The notes under the pieces: model-generated
What the model saw: only the letters and a program-made list of their open reading frames with translations
Databases searched by the model: none
Told to the model about the DNA's origin: nothing
In this document: positions 25,173 to 36,344 of the stretch, piece by piece
How positions within the stretch are numbered: position 1 is the first letter of the stretch
How the letters are laid out: every line of letters starts with the position of its first letter
Made by a program: the position numbers and the translations under genes
Assembly (NCBI GenBank): GCA_036897525.1
Contig: JAYMTJ010000084.1
Location: forward strand, 1 to 38,982
Length of the DNA: 38,982 nucleotides
Direction of reading: 5' to 3'
Origin: Pelargonium x hortorum
Lineage: Eukaryota > Streptophyta > Magnoliopsida > Geraniales > Geraniaceae

Positions 25173-27250
25173 GTAATCACTTTCATTTTCAAAGAAATCT
25201 TTGTCCAAGATGCGTACCACGTAGTCTTGTTACTTGTTTTAAAAAACGGGGACTCCAAAATCTGTAAAAAAGAAGTAGGATATCTAAACCTAATTTCATG
25301 TGAAACTTAAAAAACAAAAGAACAGGGGGTTGTCTATCTTGATAATGCTTGATAATCCAAGACCCTTATAGTGTAGTTTTGTAGGAAATAGACCTATTTA
25401 ATTAGTTAAGGTAATTAGATAAACTTTTGCTAATGCAACTATACTCTATAGATAGATATGTGAACCCATAGTTTTAACTGACAAATCGTGGTTTTTCCAA
25501 CTTAAACAAAGTAATATTTATATGAGGGTCACTAGATTTTACTATTTAACCAAGATGCGATGTCCGCAAATACATAGAAATTGGAAAGCTACTTTTCTCA
25601 ATAAGAAACTCTCCCTTTTTAGTAAATTAAGGAATCAAGGTTGAAAGACTTTCAAGGATATTTGTTATAGGGATCCCTCTTTTTCTTAATATTTTAACTT
25701 TTAAGTTAGGCATAGCTTCCTTACTAGTAAGAGACTTTTATAAAAACACGTTACTGGATTGAGAAGAGGCCTAATTAGATACTCTATAACAATCTTGGAA
25801 ATCTGTTAAAAACTTAACACTGCATGACCGGAACCCTTTATACTTTACTTGTTGAAGTAAATTGTTTATCCGGGCGAGAGCTTAGTCAAACCCTAATGCT
25901 ACTAAAATCTTTCTCACAAATTTCTTATTATTCTTACTTAGATGAGTCTACGGAATAAGGTAAGTGTCTTGCTGGTTCCGATTTAAGACCCCCTACTGGT
26001 TTCTATATAAAATTTAGGCAGAGTCAATTCCTTTAATACATTATCCTTTCCTTAGTTGTATAGAACCGTTTCTTGGCTAGGATTTAACAAATTGATGTAT
26101 CTAATATTTATTTTAATTTAAGGTAGAGTTTACAGTATCTTGGAGGTTGTGAATTGAATCTGTGGCTTTAGTCTTAATCGTTTTGTAGTTTACCCGTTTT
26201 TCGTTAGAAGATATTTCCTTGAGTATTTGACCTTTTATCCTATATAGTAGTAAAGGAATTCAAAACACTGCTTTTTAAAGAGTCCGGAGTAAATAAACTA
26301 CAATGAAAAGCACTAACCAAGGTATCTTTTGAAATAGAATCAAGGTAAATAAGACTTAAGTGCAGATTCAATTCATAGAAAATACACTTTACGAAACTCA
26401 TTTTATACCCATTTTGTTGTCTAGTCAAAATGAGAGTTCCGCCAAGTTTGAAAGAAGTACTTCCCTTTGCTACTTAGATATTATATAGAATAATGATAAT
26501 ATTCGAATAGAGGGGGTCTTGTCAATGAGAAAAACTACCTTTAAGCGAAGAGGTTTTCCGGTCAGTAGAGCCCCTGGCCATAACTACAAAGTCTTTTATT
26601 TACTCTACTCAAGTTATTGAAAAGAAACAAGAAAGTACTTACTTATATAACTGTGCGAGTACCTTTTTTTATTTTAAGCATTTATTGCATCCATTATATA
26701 ATACAAATTGATAATCTGGGGAACTCCTTACTACTGGAATAACCTAGGTACGTGAGAGAGATATGGCAGCATAAAAACTGAGTTCTAATTAACTGTTGCA
26801 TATAAGGTATTTATTCCTTTCTTTTTAACTCTCTAGTCACTTCCCAATCCATTCCATTAAACTTGTAATAGCCTGCCCGTTCAATTAAAGAGAAAGATTT
26901 TTCTTTTTTAAAATCCATCTCCTCCGAATTGTATTGAAACTTTTCTCTCTGACAAAAAGAAATGGAATAGGCACTTACATTTTACTAGATTACGGCCTCC
27001 GTTAACTTCTCCCTACTATCAACGGATTCCCTAGTCAAGGGAAGGGGGTTACCTCTTCTTATCCAGACAGTGGCTTGCTTCCTTACTTAGTAAACCTAAC
27101 TAAACCTATTGCTAAGGGTATCTTAAGATATAGGGAGGGCCCTAATATTATTAGCTAACTAGGTTTAAAAGGGAGTAGAAAGATTTTAGGAATTCCGAGG
27201 GAAGTAATAGAGATACAAAAATTATACGTTGCATTCCTACATTAACCAAA

Positions 27251-27275
27251 AACTCTATTTAGTTGAAATAGAGTT
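27251..27275. repeat. Perfect 10-bp hairpin, 5-nt loop
   Basis: AACTCTATTT at 27251-27260 pairs exactly with AAATAGAGTT at 27266-27275 around AGTTG. It is AT-rich, so only moderately stable. No T-tract follows on either strand. Confidence 0.7.
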
Positions 27276-27988
27276 GAAATCCCAGTTACGTAAAGGGTAA
27301 CAAAAGCCTGAGCCCTGTCTGCAATAGGGGCCGGATAAAAAAATGTAAGTACTTGTTTTACCCAATAGTAGAGGTAACCTCTATCTAATAACAAATAAGG
27401 TAATCCCATCCAAACCTCGGTCATAACCATTATAAATTATGTAAGCTCCCGACATTCTCTAGAAACCCGGGCTATAAGCTACAAGGTTTACTCATAAGAT
27501 ACCAGAAAAGAGTATGCGTGGATACCTGATGTATATACGCGGTACCCTTTATTATACCTAAATTGGCGGATTCGAATCCAGATTATTTGCTGGAAAGAAT
27601 GAATTACCAAGTACATGATTCAATCAAGACTAAAGCAAGCATCTTTTCTTTCTGCATTCAAAAAGCACTCCCGTATGCTTCTGTTAATAGAGTTTTTTCA
27701 TGGTCTTTTTGTGTTTAAAACGAGTTATCAGTAAAGTAAATAGCCTGAATAAATAGAATTCATCTAAAAGCATTAAAGAGTTGAGGGAAATGGAGGAGTC
27801 TTATAAGAAAATTATAGAAAGTATATATAAGGGAGAATCCGACGTTACTAGCATCGGATATAAGTTAATTACTGCACCTAGTTTTATAGGTAGACGCTAA
27901 AGTTAGCTGGCCTAAAGCTAAAAACTTCTGATATGGGGCTAGGATATTTTTATGGAATGAGTAAAAGAGTCTTTTTAGGTCCTAACTG

Positions 27989-28010
27989 TTGACACTTTTT
28001 TACGTGTCAA
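27989..28010. repeat. Perfect 7-bp hairpin, 8-nt T-rich loop
   Basis: TTGACAC at 27989-27995 pairs with GTGTCAA at 28004-28010. The loop is mainly T. Function unknown. Confidence 0.55.
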
Positions 28011-28419
28011 TTATGAGTTGCTAATCTTAAATAGAGACATCCAGGGAGTCCTGAGACCCAGGCTAATTACTTTTTTTAGTCTAACACTTTCTATTATATA
28101 GGATATATAAGGGTTATAAGTAAATCGTTGTTTTTAGAACCCTTTGAGGCCACTCTTGTTGTATATACAGACCTAATTTCTTCCTAGATCTGGTCTAGGG
28201 CTTAAGTACCGAGTATACTTAAGATACGATTAAGGGTAAAAGCCTAATGACGGTCAGCTACCTACATCCCTTGTGTAATAAAAGACTCCACAATAGAACA
28301 AATAGAAACCTACAACTGCAACCTTTTCATTTGTAAAAAACTATAGTTAAACAGAGTCAAGGTACAGATAAAGTTTTCTGGTAATAGTAAGTCATTTTTC
28401 TGAGCCGTTATATTCTAGA

Positions 28420-28446
28420 TAGAATGAAACTAGAATGAAATAGAAC
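28420..28446 (+). repeat. Short tandem repeat, about 2.6 units of 10-11 bp
   Basis: TAGAATGAAAC is followed directly by TAGAATGAAA and then TAGAAC. It is a slippage-type repeat in otherwise unremarkable AT-rich DNA. Confidence 0.7.
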
Positions 28447-29734
28447 TGTAGACTGAATGGTCGAGATCCATAAAAACAAGAATGCCAAAAAACTCTATAT
28501 CTTTATGTTAGTTCAGTAGACTGTAATCAAATAGTATTATAATCCAGACTCGCCAGTTACCTATAAGGGTACCCAATCTGAAAGATCTTATTCAATAAGT
28601 AACACAAGGAGTAATTTCAATTAAATACAGAAACTCAAAAGTATTTTCCTAGCTTCGGCGAAAGGAAGTTTATATAATGAAACCCATAAATTAGCGATCC
28701 GCTTACCTAAATTACAGAAATAGAGAAACCGCCTCTATTATAATTAATATATTCGGGAATCTAAGTAATAAGTACAATTTTTCTTGACTTTTGAGATAGA
28801 ATTTAGTAGGTTTTACAAGCAAGAGATATAAACTAAACACAGTTGACATATTCTTTCGTTCTACTGCAGCGGGGTGCTAAAAGAGCTTCTAAATACCTTG
28901 GCGAGTATCCGTGGTCAATCCGAAATAGGAATTTAATACTTTAAAAAACACTTAATGAAAAACGGACCCAATAGATAGAATGGATTTCAACCTTCCTCGG
29001 TTACTTCCTATGTTCGACTAAATTCCTAATTATTTATTATATAATAAAGAGGTTATGAAGCAAAAGATATATGCCAATTGTATGTAATAAAGGTACTCAC
29101 TATAACCTTTCAATGAATGTAAGTAAAGAAGTAAGGACCATCGGGTTGGTAAGAGTCGGATGGGCGTTCCCTTTATAACTCTATTTACTGAGAGAGACAA
29201 ACAACGTATAAATATACCAAAAACCTTTATAGAAAAGCTGAAATAGAATTTACAAAAGGAAGTTCATTAATAAATATCAAATTTTCTATACAAACTTAGT
29301 TTAGTGCAAAGGAATTAATATTAAGCATCGCGTTTTTATCAAATGCAGGCAGGTTCTTCAGTCGTACTCTTATTGTTTTTTTATGTAGGATTCTCTAAAC
29401 ATGAGTCAGATGGGTGTACTTTTTTCAGGTTTGAGAACAAGTTCTTAACTACCAGCAAACTACTCTCTCATTTTTTATGCTCGCATAGGAGTCCTATTTT
29501 TAGCATACTAAAAAGTATATATAGTGTATTAAGAATACTCTGCGGTTTTAACTCAACGGCTTATCTGCGAGTTAATAGTACTAATTCAGGTTACTGCGGT
29601 AGGTTCAGGTTTAGTCCTCCCTATTGTATGGATACATTTTTATAGTATAATTCTCAATTACCAATGTTCTAAAATTTTTCGTTTAAACTATCTTGACAAA
29701 CTTCTAAACTATACCTATAATTCTGTGAAAAAAA

Positions 29735-29811
29735 GGCTCATACAGCTCCATTGGTTAGAGCAAAAGACTAGGCCTAGGGTGGGTCAGTGGTTCAAGTCCG
29801 CTATAATGAGT
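29735..29811 (+). tRNA. tRNA-like sequence, trnF-like, probably decayed
   Basis: The D arm is intact: GCTC at 29745-29748 pairs with GAGC at 29758-29761 around a loop containing TTGGTTA. The T arm is intact with one G-U pair: AGTGG, loop TTCAAGT, CCGCT (29786-29802). Outer acceptor strands pair as GCTCAT (29736-29741) with ATGAGT (29805-29810), but extra bases separate them from the D and T arms. The D-T distance is one nucleotide longer than in plant mitochondrial trnF-GAA as I recall it, and the run from GGTTAGAGCAAA through GTCAGTGGTTC matches that gene in several places. The anticodon arm is not canonical: it holds the palindrome CTAGGCCTAG and no proper 5-bp stem. I infer a tRNA pseudogene or t-element-like remnant. 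Confidence 0.35.
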
Positions 29812-30225
29812 AAAGATAACAAAGCAACAGAATTGCAATTCACATAGATTTGGAACCTCCTTTATTTGAGCTATTAAACAAACAGTAACAGAGTGGAAAA
29901 GACAAAAAATTACGAGTAAGTTCTATTAGCTCAACCCTCCTACCGGGCTTCATGGGAACTCAGATTTAGTGACATACTTCGAGATATCTCCTTTTGTGAG
30001 CCTGTAAAAAAGCGCTATAATGGTACTCTTAAGGACTTGTTTTTAGGATTATTTCTCCCCTTCCAGCGTGAGTCCGAGCTGTATGTAGAGTAAAGATTAA
30101 GGCGGTGCCTTCTGTCAGGGTTATACTTAGATTTGCCTCAAACTTTTTGAAGTACTCGCTTTATTTTGAGTGAGTAGAATAAGTTCTCTGACAGACAATC
30201 CTTTTTTCAACGTTATAAAAACAAC

Positions 30226-30259
30226 GAGTAGTATTCTCAGATAAGAGAATATTCTACTC
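30226..30259 (+). terminator. Strong bulged hairpin followed by T-rich DNA
   Basis: GAGTAG (30226-30231) pairs with CTACTC (30254-30259), and TATTCTC (30232-30238) with GAGAATA (30245-30251), around a 6-nt loop, with a 2-nt TT bulge in the 3' arm: 13 pairs in all. It is followed by ATTCCTTTTTATA. On + this has the layout of a stem-loop transcript end. A smaller CGTT/AACG hairpin lies just upstream (30211-30226). No gene is found upstream, so the terminator role is a guess from form. Confidence 0.35.
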
Positions 30260-32266
30260 ATTCCTTTTTATATACATTGTAAGGTAACTTACAGCATAGT
30301 TCATTTCTTTTGTTATATATTGTAATCATATACTTTTTACCCGGGCAAGCCTTCAGAGGTCTATGCTGAATGAAAGATATATTCTCTTCTAAATTTAACA
30401 GTCTTTGCCTAACGGCGGGCACCCATTTATATGAAGTTACATTAAAATTTGACATCTCTATAAAAGAAATTAAGGAGTTTTCTATTGTTTTTCGCTGGGT
30501 CAGTTAAGTCAAGGGGCAAGCAAGAGTAAGTGAGAAAAGAACTCTTTACTTTATAGCTACTTTCTTTCTTTCTATATTGATATGAGTATCGCTTATTCCA
30601 GGACACCTGTACATAAAATAAGAACTATTTCATAACTTGTTTCATATGCATAATACCTACACCTTTCTTTAAAGCTATACTTAGTCTTGATACCTGTTTT
30701 GTAATACCTGCTTTCTTAAGGGCCTTACTCCTCGGGATAATACCTCTAGCTTTAGCCAGTCTTCTCCGGTATTCATAGGAATAATTAGAAAAAGATTTCC
30801 TTTTTGGGGATCGAAAATTTTATTCAGTTAATTCATATAGTAAGACCTTTTAGCACTCGGCAATTCTTAAAGTCTACTCTTGTTTAGTTCTTGGAAATCT
30901 TTATTTTATATAGTACTAAAACTTCCGCGCATTCCGAAATAAGTATCCCTTTTTCGTTAATATACTGTCGGATCCTATAAGAATAAAACCCTCCCACTAA
31001 CCTAAAAGTCGAACAAGTCTTTGGAGCTTTTTAAGAAGTCCTCTATGAGAAATTCCATTGTTATGTGTAAAAACTGAAAAATGACAGGAACCCGCTAATT
31101 TCAGAATTGTTTCTTTTATTATGTTACCCAAAATCTTACTCGATGAAAAGCTGCTAGTAGAATCCTTTTTCTTTCTACTGTTAAGTAAAAAAGGGATAAG
31201 GTTTAAATAAAAGAGTTAGTTATGAATCAGCCGGTTTTTTATGGGTTTAGAAGGCAATCTAAAATATGTAAATGCTATTCCCTTTGCGGTAAGGATTCCC
31301 TAGGTTCTTTCTTGGAGTCGAGCTTTTCAATAGGATATAGGCAAGTGACAGGGTAGTCTAAAATTCCTTCTAATAAATGCTATAAACCTCGTCAATTGGA
31401 TAGCTAATAAAGGAGAATCCATAGAGTAGTAATCTAGGCTATTATATGAATATAAAAAAGGATTCTAATCTAAGAAGTTTCTTTCAATTTGGAATTGATA
31501 GCCGATTATCCCTTCGAGTAACGTAGGCTTATTGAATCTAAGTCCCTCCTTTTTGTACTTGTATCCTTTTCCAGGAAAGAATGAAACTGCTTTCATACAT
31601 ATCTGATGATAACTAAATCAGAAATTAATAAAGTATAAGACCTAGTCCATAAAGAACTCCTATTCATGCAAAAAGACTCTCACCACAGTAGCTATCGATT
31701 TCAAAAGACTAAGTAGTATCAATCTAGACAATGGATTTTTATAGAAAAAGATAACTCGTAAGAACTCAGTTTAGATTTTAATCACGAGCCCTCCTAAAAT
31801 TAGCTTACCCGCCTTGTGTCTAGTCATGGGTTCCTCTAATACCTAAAAAAGGACCTCTTTTTTAATAACTAAGTCATGATTGAATCTACTTCAATTTTGT
31901 AAAAGTGTTCCCATCTGCTGATCCAAAGAGTCTACCGTAATACTCTAAACATCCTTCTTCAAAGCTCACTGCTATAATAAGGGAGCTTCTTTTCATCTAT
32001 TAAAGTTATAAGATTAAAGGGCGAGGGTCTTTAGTTTATAAGGGCCTCTATCTCCCTAAGGGAATTCAATAACAAGAACATGATAGATAATGTATTACAA
32101 AATCATTATATACTTCCAACTTCTTTTGGCTATACCTAGCTTTACAAGCACCTAAATTCTTACTCATAAATTGTAACTACTTTCTAAAAAGGAAGAGCAA
32201 GATACTCTTAAAAAAGGATTCAAGTTAAGGATAACTCTGGTATCGTGCTTTGCTAAGCAATACTAT

Positions 32267-32296
32267 CTTTTTGATATGAAATAGGATATCAAAAAG
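32267..32296. repeat. Perfect 11-bp hairpin, 8-nt loop
   Basis: CTTTTTGATAT at 32267-32277 pairs exactly with ATATCAAAAAG at 32286-32296. An 11-nt palindrome (TTGCTAAGCAA) lies about 10 bp upstream. This is among the longest perfect stems I found in the AT-rich DNA. No flanking gene explains it. Confidence 0.65.
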
Positions 32297-34204
32297 CTTA
32301 GGAAAAGACTGCTAATCATTAGCCTGTATCCCGCATAATAAAGTAGAATGAGGTTCTTTTTTCAAATAAGCTTGACTTTAATAAGTCACTTAAATAGTAG
32401 AAGGAAGTTGCCTTAGTGCTTAAGCGAAATACTATTAATTATTTAAAATGTGAATACTAGAATCTAGGATACTCTATGGTTTGCTCAAAAGATTGGGGTT
32501 TCTGCGACTGGAACCCTCGCCCGCGATATCCGGATAGCTTTATTTCACTTTCAAAAGAGGGTGTTAGGTTGGGTTGTTTAAGTCTAAACTAAGGTAGGGG
32601 TTCTATAGCTATTTGTAAGGCTGGATTCTATAAATGACCGAGTATTTCTATATAAGTGATTAAAATTCCTAATAATTGGTAAATACAAGGACTGGCACGG
32701 GTCCTCTTATCAATCAACTAGAAATAAGCTTCAAAGGGTATAAATCTAAAACTGAAATACACATATTGAGTTTTTATAATTAGCATTAAAGTAGACTTTT
32801 TACGACCTATATTTAATTAATAATGTATATTCTATCGTTACTCGAAGTGGAGCCCTTTTTTAGTTTGGTATTTCTGAGTTTCTAAAAGCCTGAGTAGGAC
32901 GTTCTTTACTATAGTTTAAATAAGGTTTTTAATAAAAGGCTTAGCAGTAAATAGTTTTTCGGAGTCACGTCTAACTAAAATTCTCGTTTTAATATTGACT
33001 TAAGGGTTTTGTTACTTACCTAGACTGAATTTTCTTTAATTCCTTGTAAAAGAGCCCTCTAAGAAACCTGGAGAACTTTAATATAGAATTGCCCCAAGTA
33101 GCTAGACATTCTTATAAAGATGCAAAGGGTAGCCCATGTTAACTGGTAGAGATTCCTAATTTAGGCTTGTAAGTTTATAACGAAGCATAAAAGAAACTTC
33201 CTCTTTGCTGTATCCTCAGCTATATGTATATCTGAGATATGCTTGAGAAATTAGTTATTAGTTAGTAAGATTACTATTAGGATGTAATTAGGTTTGACTG
33301 AACAGTAGAGTCTTTTTCTCTTTGAATTTCGTAGGGGAACGGTTGAATGCAACTTGAGGGGCCCTTTAGTAGTATAGTAGTAGACTTTTTGAAGACCCTA
33401 AAAGAGTTCTTATACCCTATAATAAGTGCTTTTACACTTAAAAACTATTAGAAACTCGTGCAATATACTACCCAGAAGTTTCTTTTCAGTAATTGTGCAC
33501 TTCGAAGAGAGGCTTTCTTGTGGAGTAAATTATCGAAATTGATAACCGAGGATTAGTTTTCAAAATTTAATTAATATCACAATTAGTTAAAGCATACTTA
33601 GTAATCTTATATCTTTGTATACTTATTTAAGAAGTCCTTTCTTATTTATTTCCCTTCCAAGTTAGTCAAGAGATTTACTTAAGCTTTTATGCTTTCAAAT
33701 GAATCCTATTAAATCCCTATTACTAAGAATAAGAAGCACTCCTGTTGAGTAAGCAACTAAGCAAATAAGTAAAAGGATTCCCTAAAAGCCTCTACCAAGC
33801 CAAACAAACTTTGCTAATGAATAAAACTCAGATTTGTCTTTCCTTCCTATACTTCTAAGCTTATTCTATTATTGTTAAGTAACGAAACCCTAATATCTAA
33901 AAAGAATAAGCAAGCAAAGTCTTAATTAAAGTAAAAGACGAGTCTTTTAGTTAGCTAGTTTCTTTGTGCCGTTAAAAGAGTTTTGAGAAAGAAATAGAAG
34001 TTTGTGTATGTGTTATCTCTGTTCTATCTTGTATACTTCCTACATTACCTTTCCTCTGCTTCGCTACGGTCAGGAAGGATACTGGTCTAATTTACTTACT
34101 ACTTACTAGGTTTCTATCCTCTCTGTAGTAATAACAACAAAGAGACCCGGAGGACTGTTTAGAAGACAGGTACTAAGCTCCAGCTCCATAAGACCCATAA
34201 ACTC

Positions 34205-34222
34205 GGGAAAGGGAAAGGGAAA
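34205..34222 (+). repeat. (GGGAAA)3 microsatellite
   Basis: Three exact GGGAAA units. The bases that follow complete GGAAAGCTCTAG at 34218-34229, a 12-mer also found at 20117-20128. Confidence 0.85.
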
Positions 34223-34903
34223 GCTCTAGTAAGATAGTGATACGGAGTCTAGCTCTTAAGACTGATAATAAAGAAACTAAGATACAGAGTAAGGGAGTAG
34301 GTAAGAAGAGTTTTCCAGTCTTTATAAGAGGTATTTTCCCTAGTTTTTTTGAGTAGTCAGTGATAAGGAATTCTTAAAAAAGGAGTTTACCTTCTACACT
34401 TTTTTAATCTACGTTTACAAGGTGAGGTCCTATTCTCTTTCGAGGAAAAGTAAGTTGTTATTTTCCACTATATACCCGTGCTTACTAGGGACACCCAGAA
34501 ATTGCAGGTAAACCCTTTTGGAAAGCACTATGTTCGAATTCCTTTGTGATATAAAAACACGAGTTCTCGTAAATCGTTATGATCTCGTAATTAAGAAGTA
34601 TTCTGAACTCAGGAAATGCAAAGCCACTCTAGTTTTAGACCCCTATGAGAACTAAAACCTGCTTAGCACAGGTATATTATAAAAACATATTTCACAAGCT
34701 AAAATTGAGAATCTGACTGTAAGAATAGTGGGTTCTCCATTTATTACCATTAGTATTCTGCTGTACGAAATTGAAAATTATTATATATATCCTGAGATCC
34801 TACGGAGTTCGTACATAAGCTTAAAAAAAACTTTACTGACCTTAAATTGAAATCGGCAGTCCTTAACACGGTTTGAACCCTTTGCATTCATATTAGGAGC
34901 CTA
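34223..34903. other. AT-rich stretch, no gene seen
   Basis: No notable frame. A minus-strand T-arm-like stretch (GGGTTCAAACC near 34870) lacks pairing arms. The repeat-word block begins immediately to the right. Confidence 0.5.
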
Positions 34904-34931
34904 ATTTCTTTCAAACTTTTCTACTATATAG
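34904..34931 (+). repeat. 28-bp exact repeat, copy 1 (partner 35481-35508)
   Basis: The 28-bp word beginning ATTTCTTTCAAACTTTT and ending CTACTATATAG is identical at both sites, same orientation, 577 bp apart. This is the longest exact repeat I found in the window. Flanking bases differ beyond the word. The two copies bracket the left part of the G-rich repeat-word block. Confidence 0.85.
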
Positions 34932-35055
34932 AGAGATAGGAGTTTCTTATTGGTTTAGGGTACCTCATTTTACGTGATGGTATAGCTAGAGTGCAATTGA
35001 AAGCAATCCAATGTGAAAACCGATCAAGCAAGCAACAACTGTCGAAAGCAATGCC

Positions 35056-35089
35056 AACAGCACTAGCTCAGGGTTGCTAACAGCACTAG
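35056..35089 (+). repeat. 11-bp direct repeat
   Basis: AACAGCACTAG occurs at 35056-35066 and 35079-35089, in the context GCCAACAGCACTAG then GCTAACAGCACTAG. Confidence 0.7.
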
Positions 35090-35480
35090 TTTTCATTAGC
35101 AACAGAATACACCTTGGCTTTGTTTGCTACTTATATGAGTAGTACAGTCGGTGATGTAAGGTCAAGGCTAGATATTATGAATAACTAATATGCAAACCGG
35201 TGCTCAACACAAACTCTTGCCTAAGTAGAGTAAGCTGCTAACTCTTTCTGTGCCTGCGAAGGTTTTACTGTAATAGCTTGTTTGCTAGGGTGTTTTAGAA
35301 AGGAAACGAGCCTTGGAAGCAATGACTGGAAGGAGTCTCACTAGCAAGAGTAAGCCCTGTCAAGAGTATCCCCATCCCTGTCTCAATAGCAGTCCATTCC
35401 AGTGTAGCTAGGATATAGGTTGAGGAAGATTCCGATCATAAGCTTATAGACGGTGCTGCTATAAAATCCTTTTTTAACTC

Positions 35481-35508
35481 ATTTCTTTCAAACTTTTCTA
35501 CTATATAG
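35481..35508 (+). repeat. 28-bp exact repeat, copy 2 (partner 34904-34931)
   Basis: Second copy of the 28-bp word. Its 3' end overlaps the first copy of the 14-bp repeat at 35507, so two different repeats abut here. Confidence 0.85.
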
Positions 35509-35557
35509 AAGAAGCTCCTTAAAAACTTGAAAGTCAAGAGGTCAGAAGAAGCTCCTT
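35507..35557 (+). repeat. 14-bp direct repeat
   Basis: AGAAGAAGCTCCTT occurs at 35507-35520 and 35544-35557, 37 bp apart. The first copy starts within the end of the 28-bp repeat. Confidence 0.8.
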
Positions 35558-35752
35558 GTTTTGTTAGAATCAGGTCTCATTTGAGCTTTGAGGGTTAGCT
35601 TGACTGTTTCTTTGGGTTTTGTATTGACAGCTGCTACTGTGCAGTCGAGGTAAGGGGTATGAAGTGAAAGCTAGCAGTATTGATTTGACGGTAAAGGCGA
35701 GCTTGCTTGAGTTTAAGAACAATTACCGGTGTTGTCAACCAAGCAAAGGAGA

Positions 35753-35821
35753 GTTAGGAAGATGGTTTGAGTTGACAGTTGTTGATGGAATGAAAGCAAG
35801 CTAGTGAAAGAAGGTGTACTA
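35753..35821 (+). repeat. Two linked words shared with 21354-21389
   Basis: GTTAGGAAGATGGT at 35753-35766 and TGAAAGAAGGTGTACTA at 35805-35821 both occur at 21354-21389 in inverse orientation, but there in the other relative order and only five bases apart. They are modular rather than parts of one duplicated stretch. Confidence 0.75.
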
Positions 35822-36253
35822 ACTTAGCCAATGCCGATGAAAGTCCTAAACCCAAACACAAACCAACAAGAGACAAGCTCTTGCCTCACCCTACCTAACA
35901 ATCCGGTCCCAAGCACAACTAAGAACATCTCTTGCTTAGAACTCATCCTATAAACCTTCTTCCTAAACCTTTCTAAAGGCACTTTCTTTTATTTCATTAT
36001 TTTCACCCTTAACCGTCACTCCACCCCTAAACATCGACTCCTTCTTGACCTCTCTATCTCTTATGTTCTGAACCCAACTTAACAATCTCCTACTTGGAAT
36101 CTTGACCTATAAACCCTTCTCTTTTCTTTGTACTCCGAACACTAACTAACAACTCAACCTACTCATAACCACCCTCCAGTCCGGTCTTGTGCTAGCATGC
36201 CAAGGAAGTCAGTAGGAGTCCAAGCTAAGAAAGGTAGAGATGCTCGCTAGCAA

Positions 36254-36344
36254 GTCCTTGTTAGCACAACTAGGCACTGGTGATGGATGAGGCAAGTTTA
36301 TCTTGAGGAATCGATAAATAAGAAACTGTCCTTGTTAGCACAAC
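36254..36344 (+). repeat. 17-bp direct repeat
   Basis: GTCCTTGTTAGCACAAC occurs at 36254-36270 and 36328-36344. After it the copies read TAGGCA and CTAGGCA, so homology extends a little with a 1-bp indel. The 74-bp offset is not a multiple of three, which argues against both copies being one coding repeat. Confidence 0.8.

Larger units (their letters stand above)
23627..29734. other. AT-rich stretch, no gene; a few hairpins
   Basis: Six kilobases without a supportable gene; standard-code frames stay near 60 codons (26240-26428 and 27242-27430 on -; 29343-29645 on + reaches 100 codons and is unrecognised). A T-arm-like scrap (GGATTCGAGCCC near 23708) has no matching acceptor or D arm. Hairpins and a small tandem repeat are listed separately. 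Confidence 0.5.
29812..34204. other. AT-rich stretch, no gene; two strong hairpins
   Basis: No frame over 65 codons (30258-30455 on -) in the standard code and no recognisable RNA gene. At 33127-33170 a stretch resembles a tRNA 5' half (ACTGGTAGAG and a CCTAATTTAGG hairpin) but lacks a T arm. Hairpins at 30226 and 32267 are described separately. Confidence 0.5.

Noticed and set aside
27555-27590. GGATTCGAATCC as a tRNA T arm
   Set aside because: The word is self-complementary, but the stem around a 7-nt T loop does not pair on either strand.
29343-29645. 100-codon standard-code frame on +
   Set aside because: It is the longest frame, but within chance expectation for 39 kb of AT-rich DNA. 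The product is rich in Phe, Ser, Tyr and Cys and matches no family I know.
33127-33175. tRNA 5' half with ACTGGTAGAG and a CCTAATTTAGG hairpin
   Set aside because: No T arm follows and the acceptor strand has no partner.
34850-34905. Minus-strand GGGTTCAAACC as part of a tRNA
   Set aside because: The T stem has several mismatches and there are no acceptor strands.
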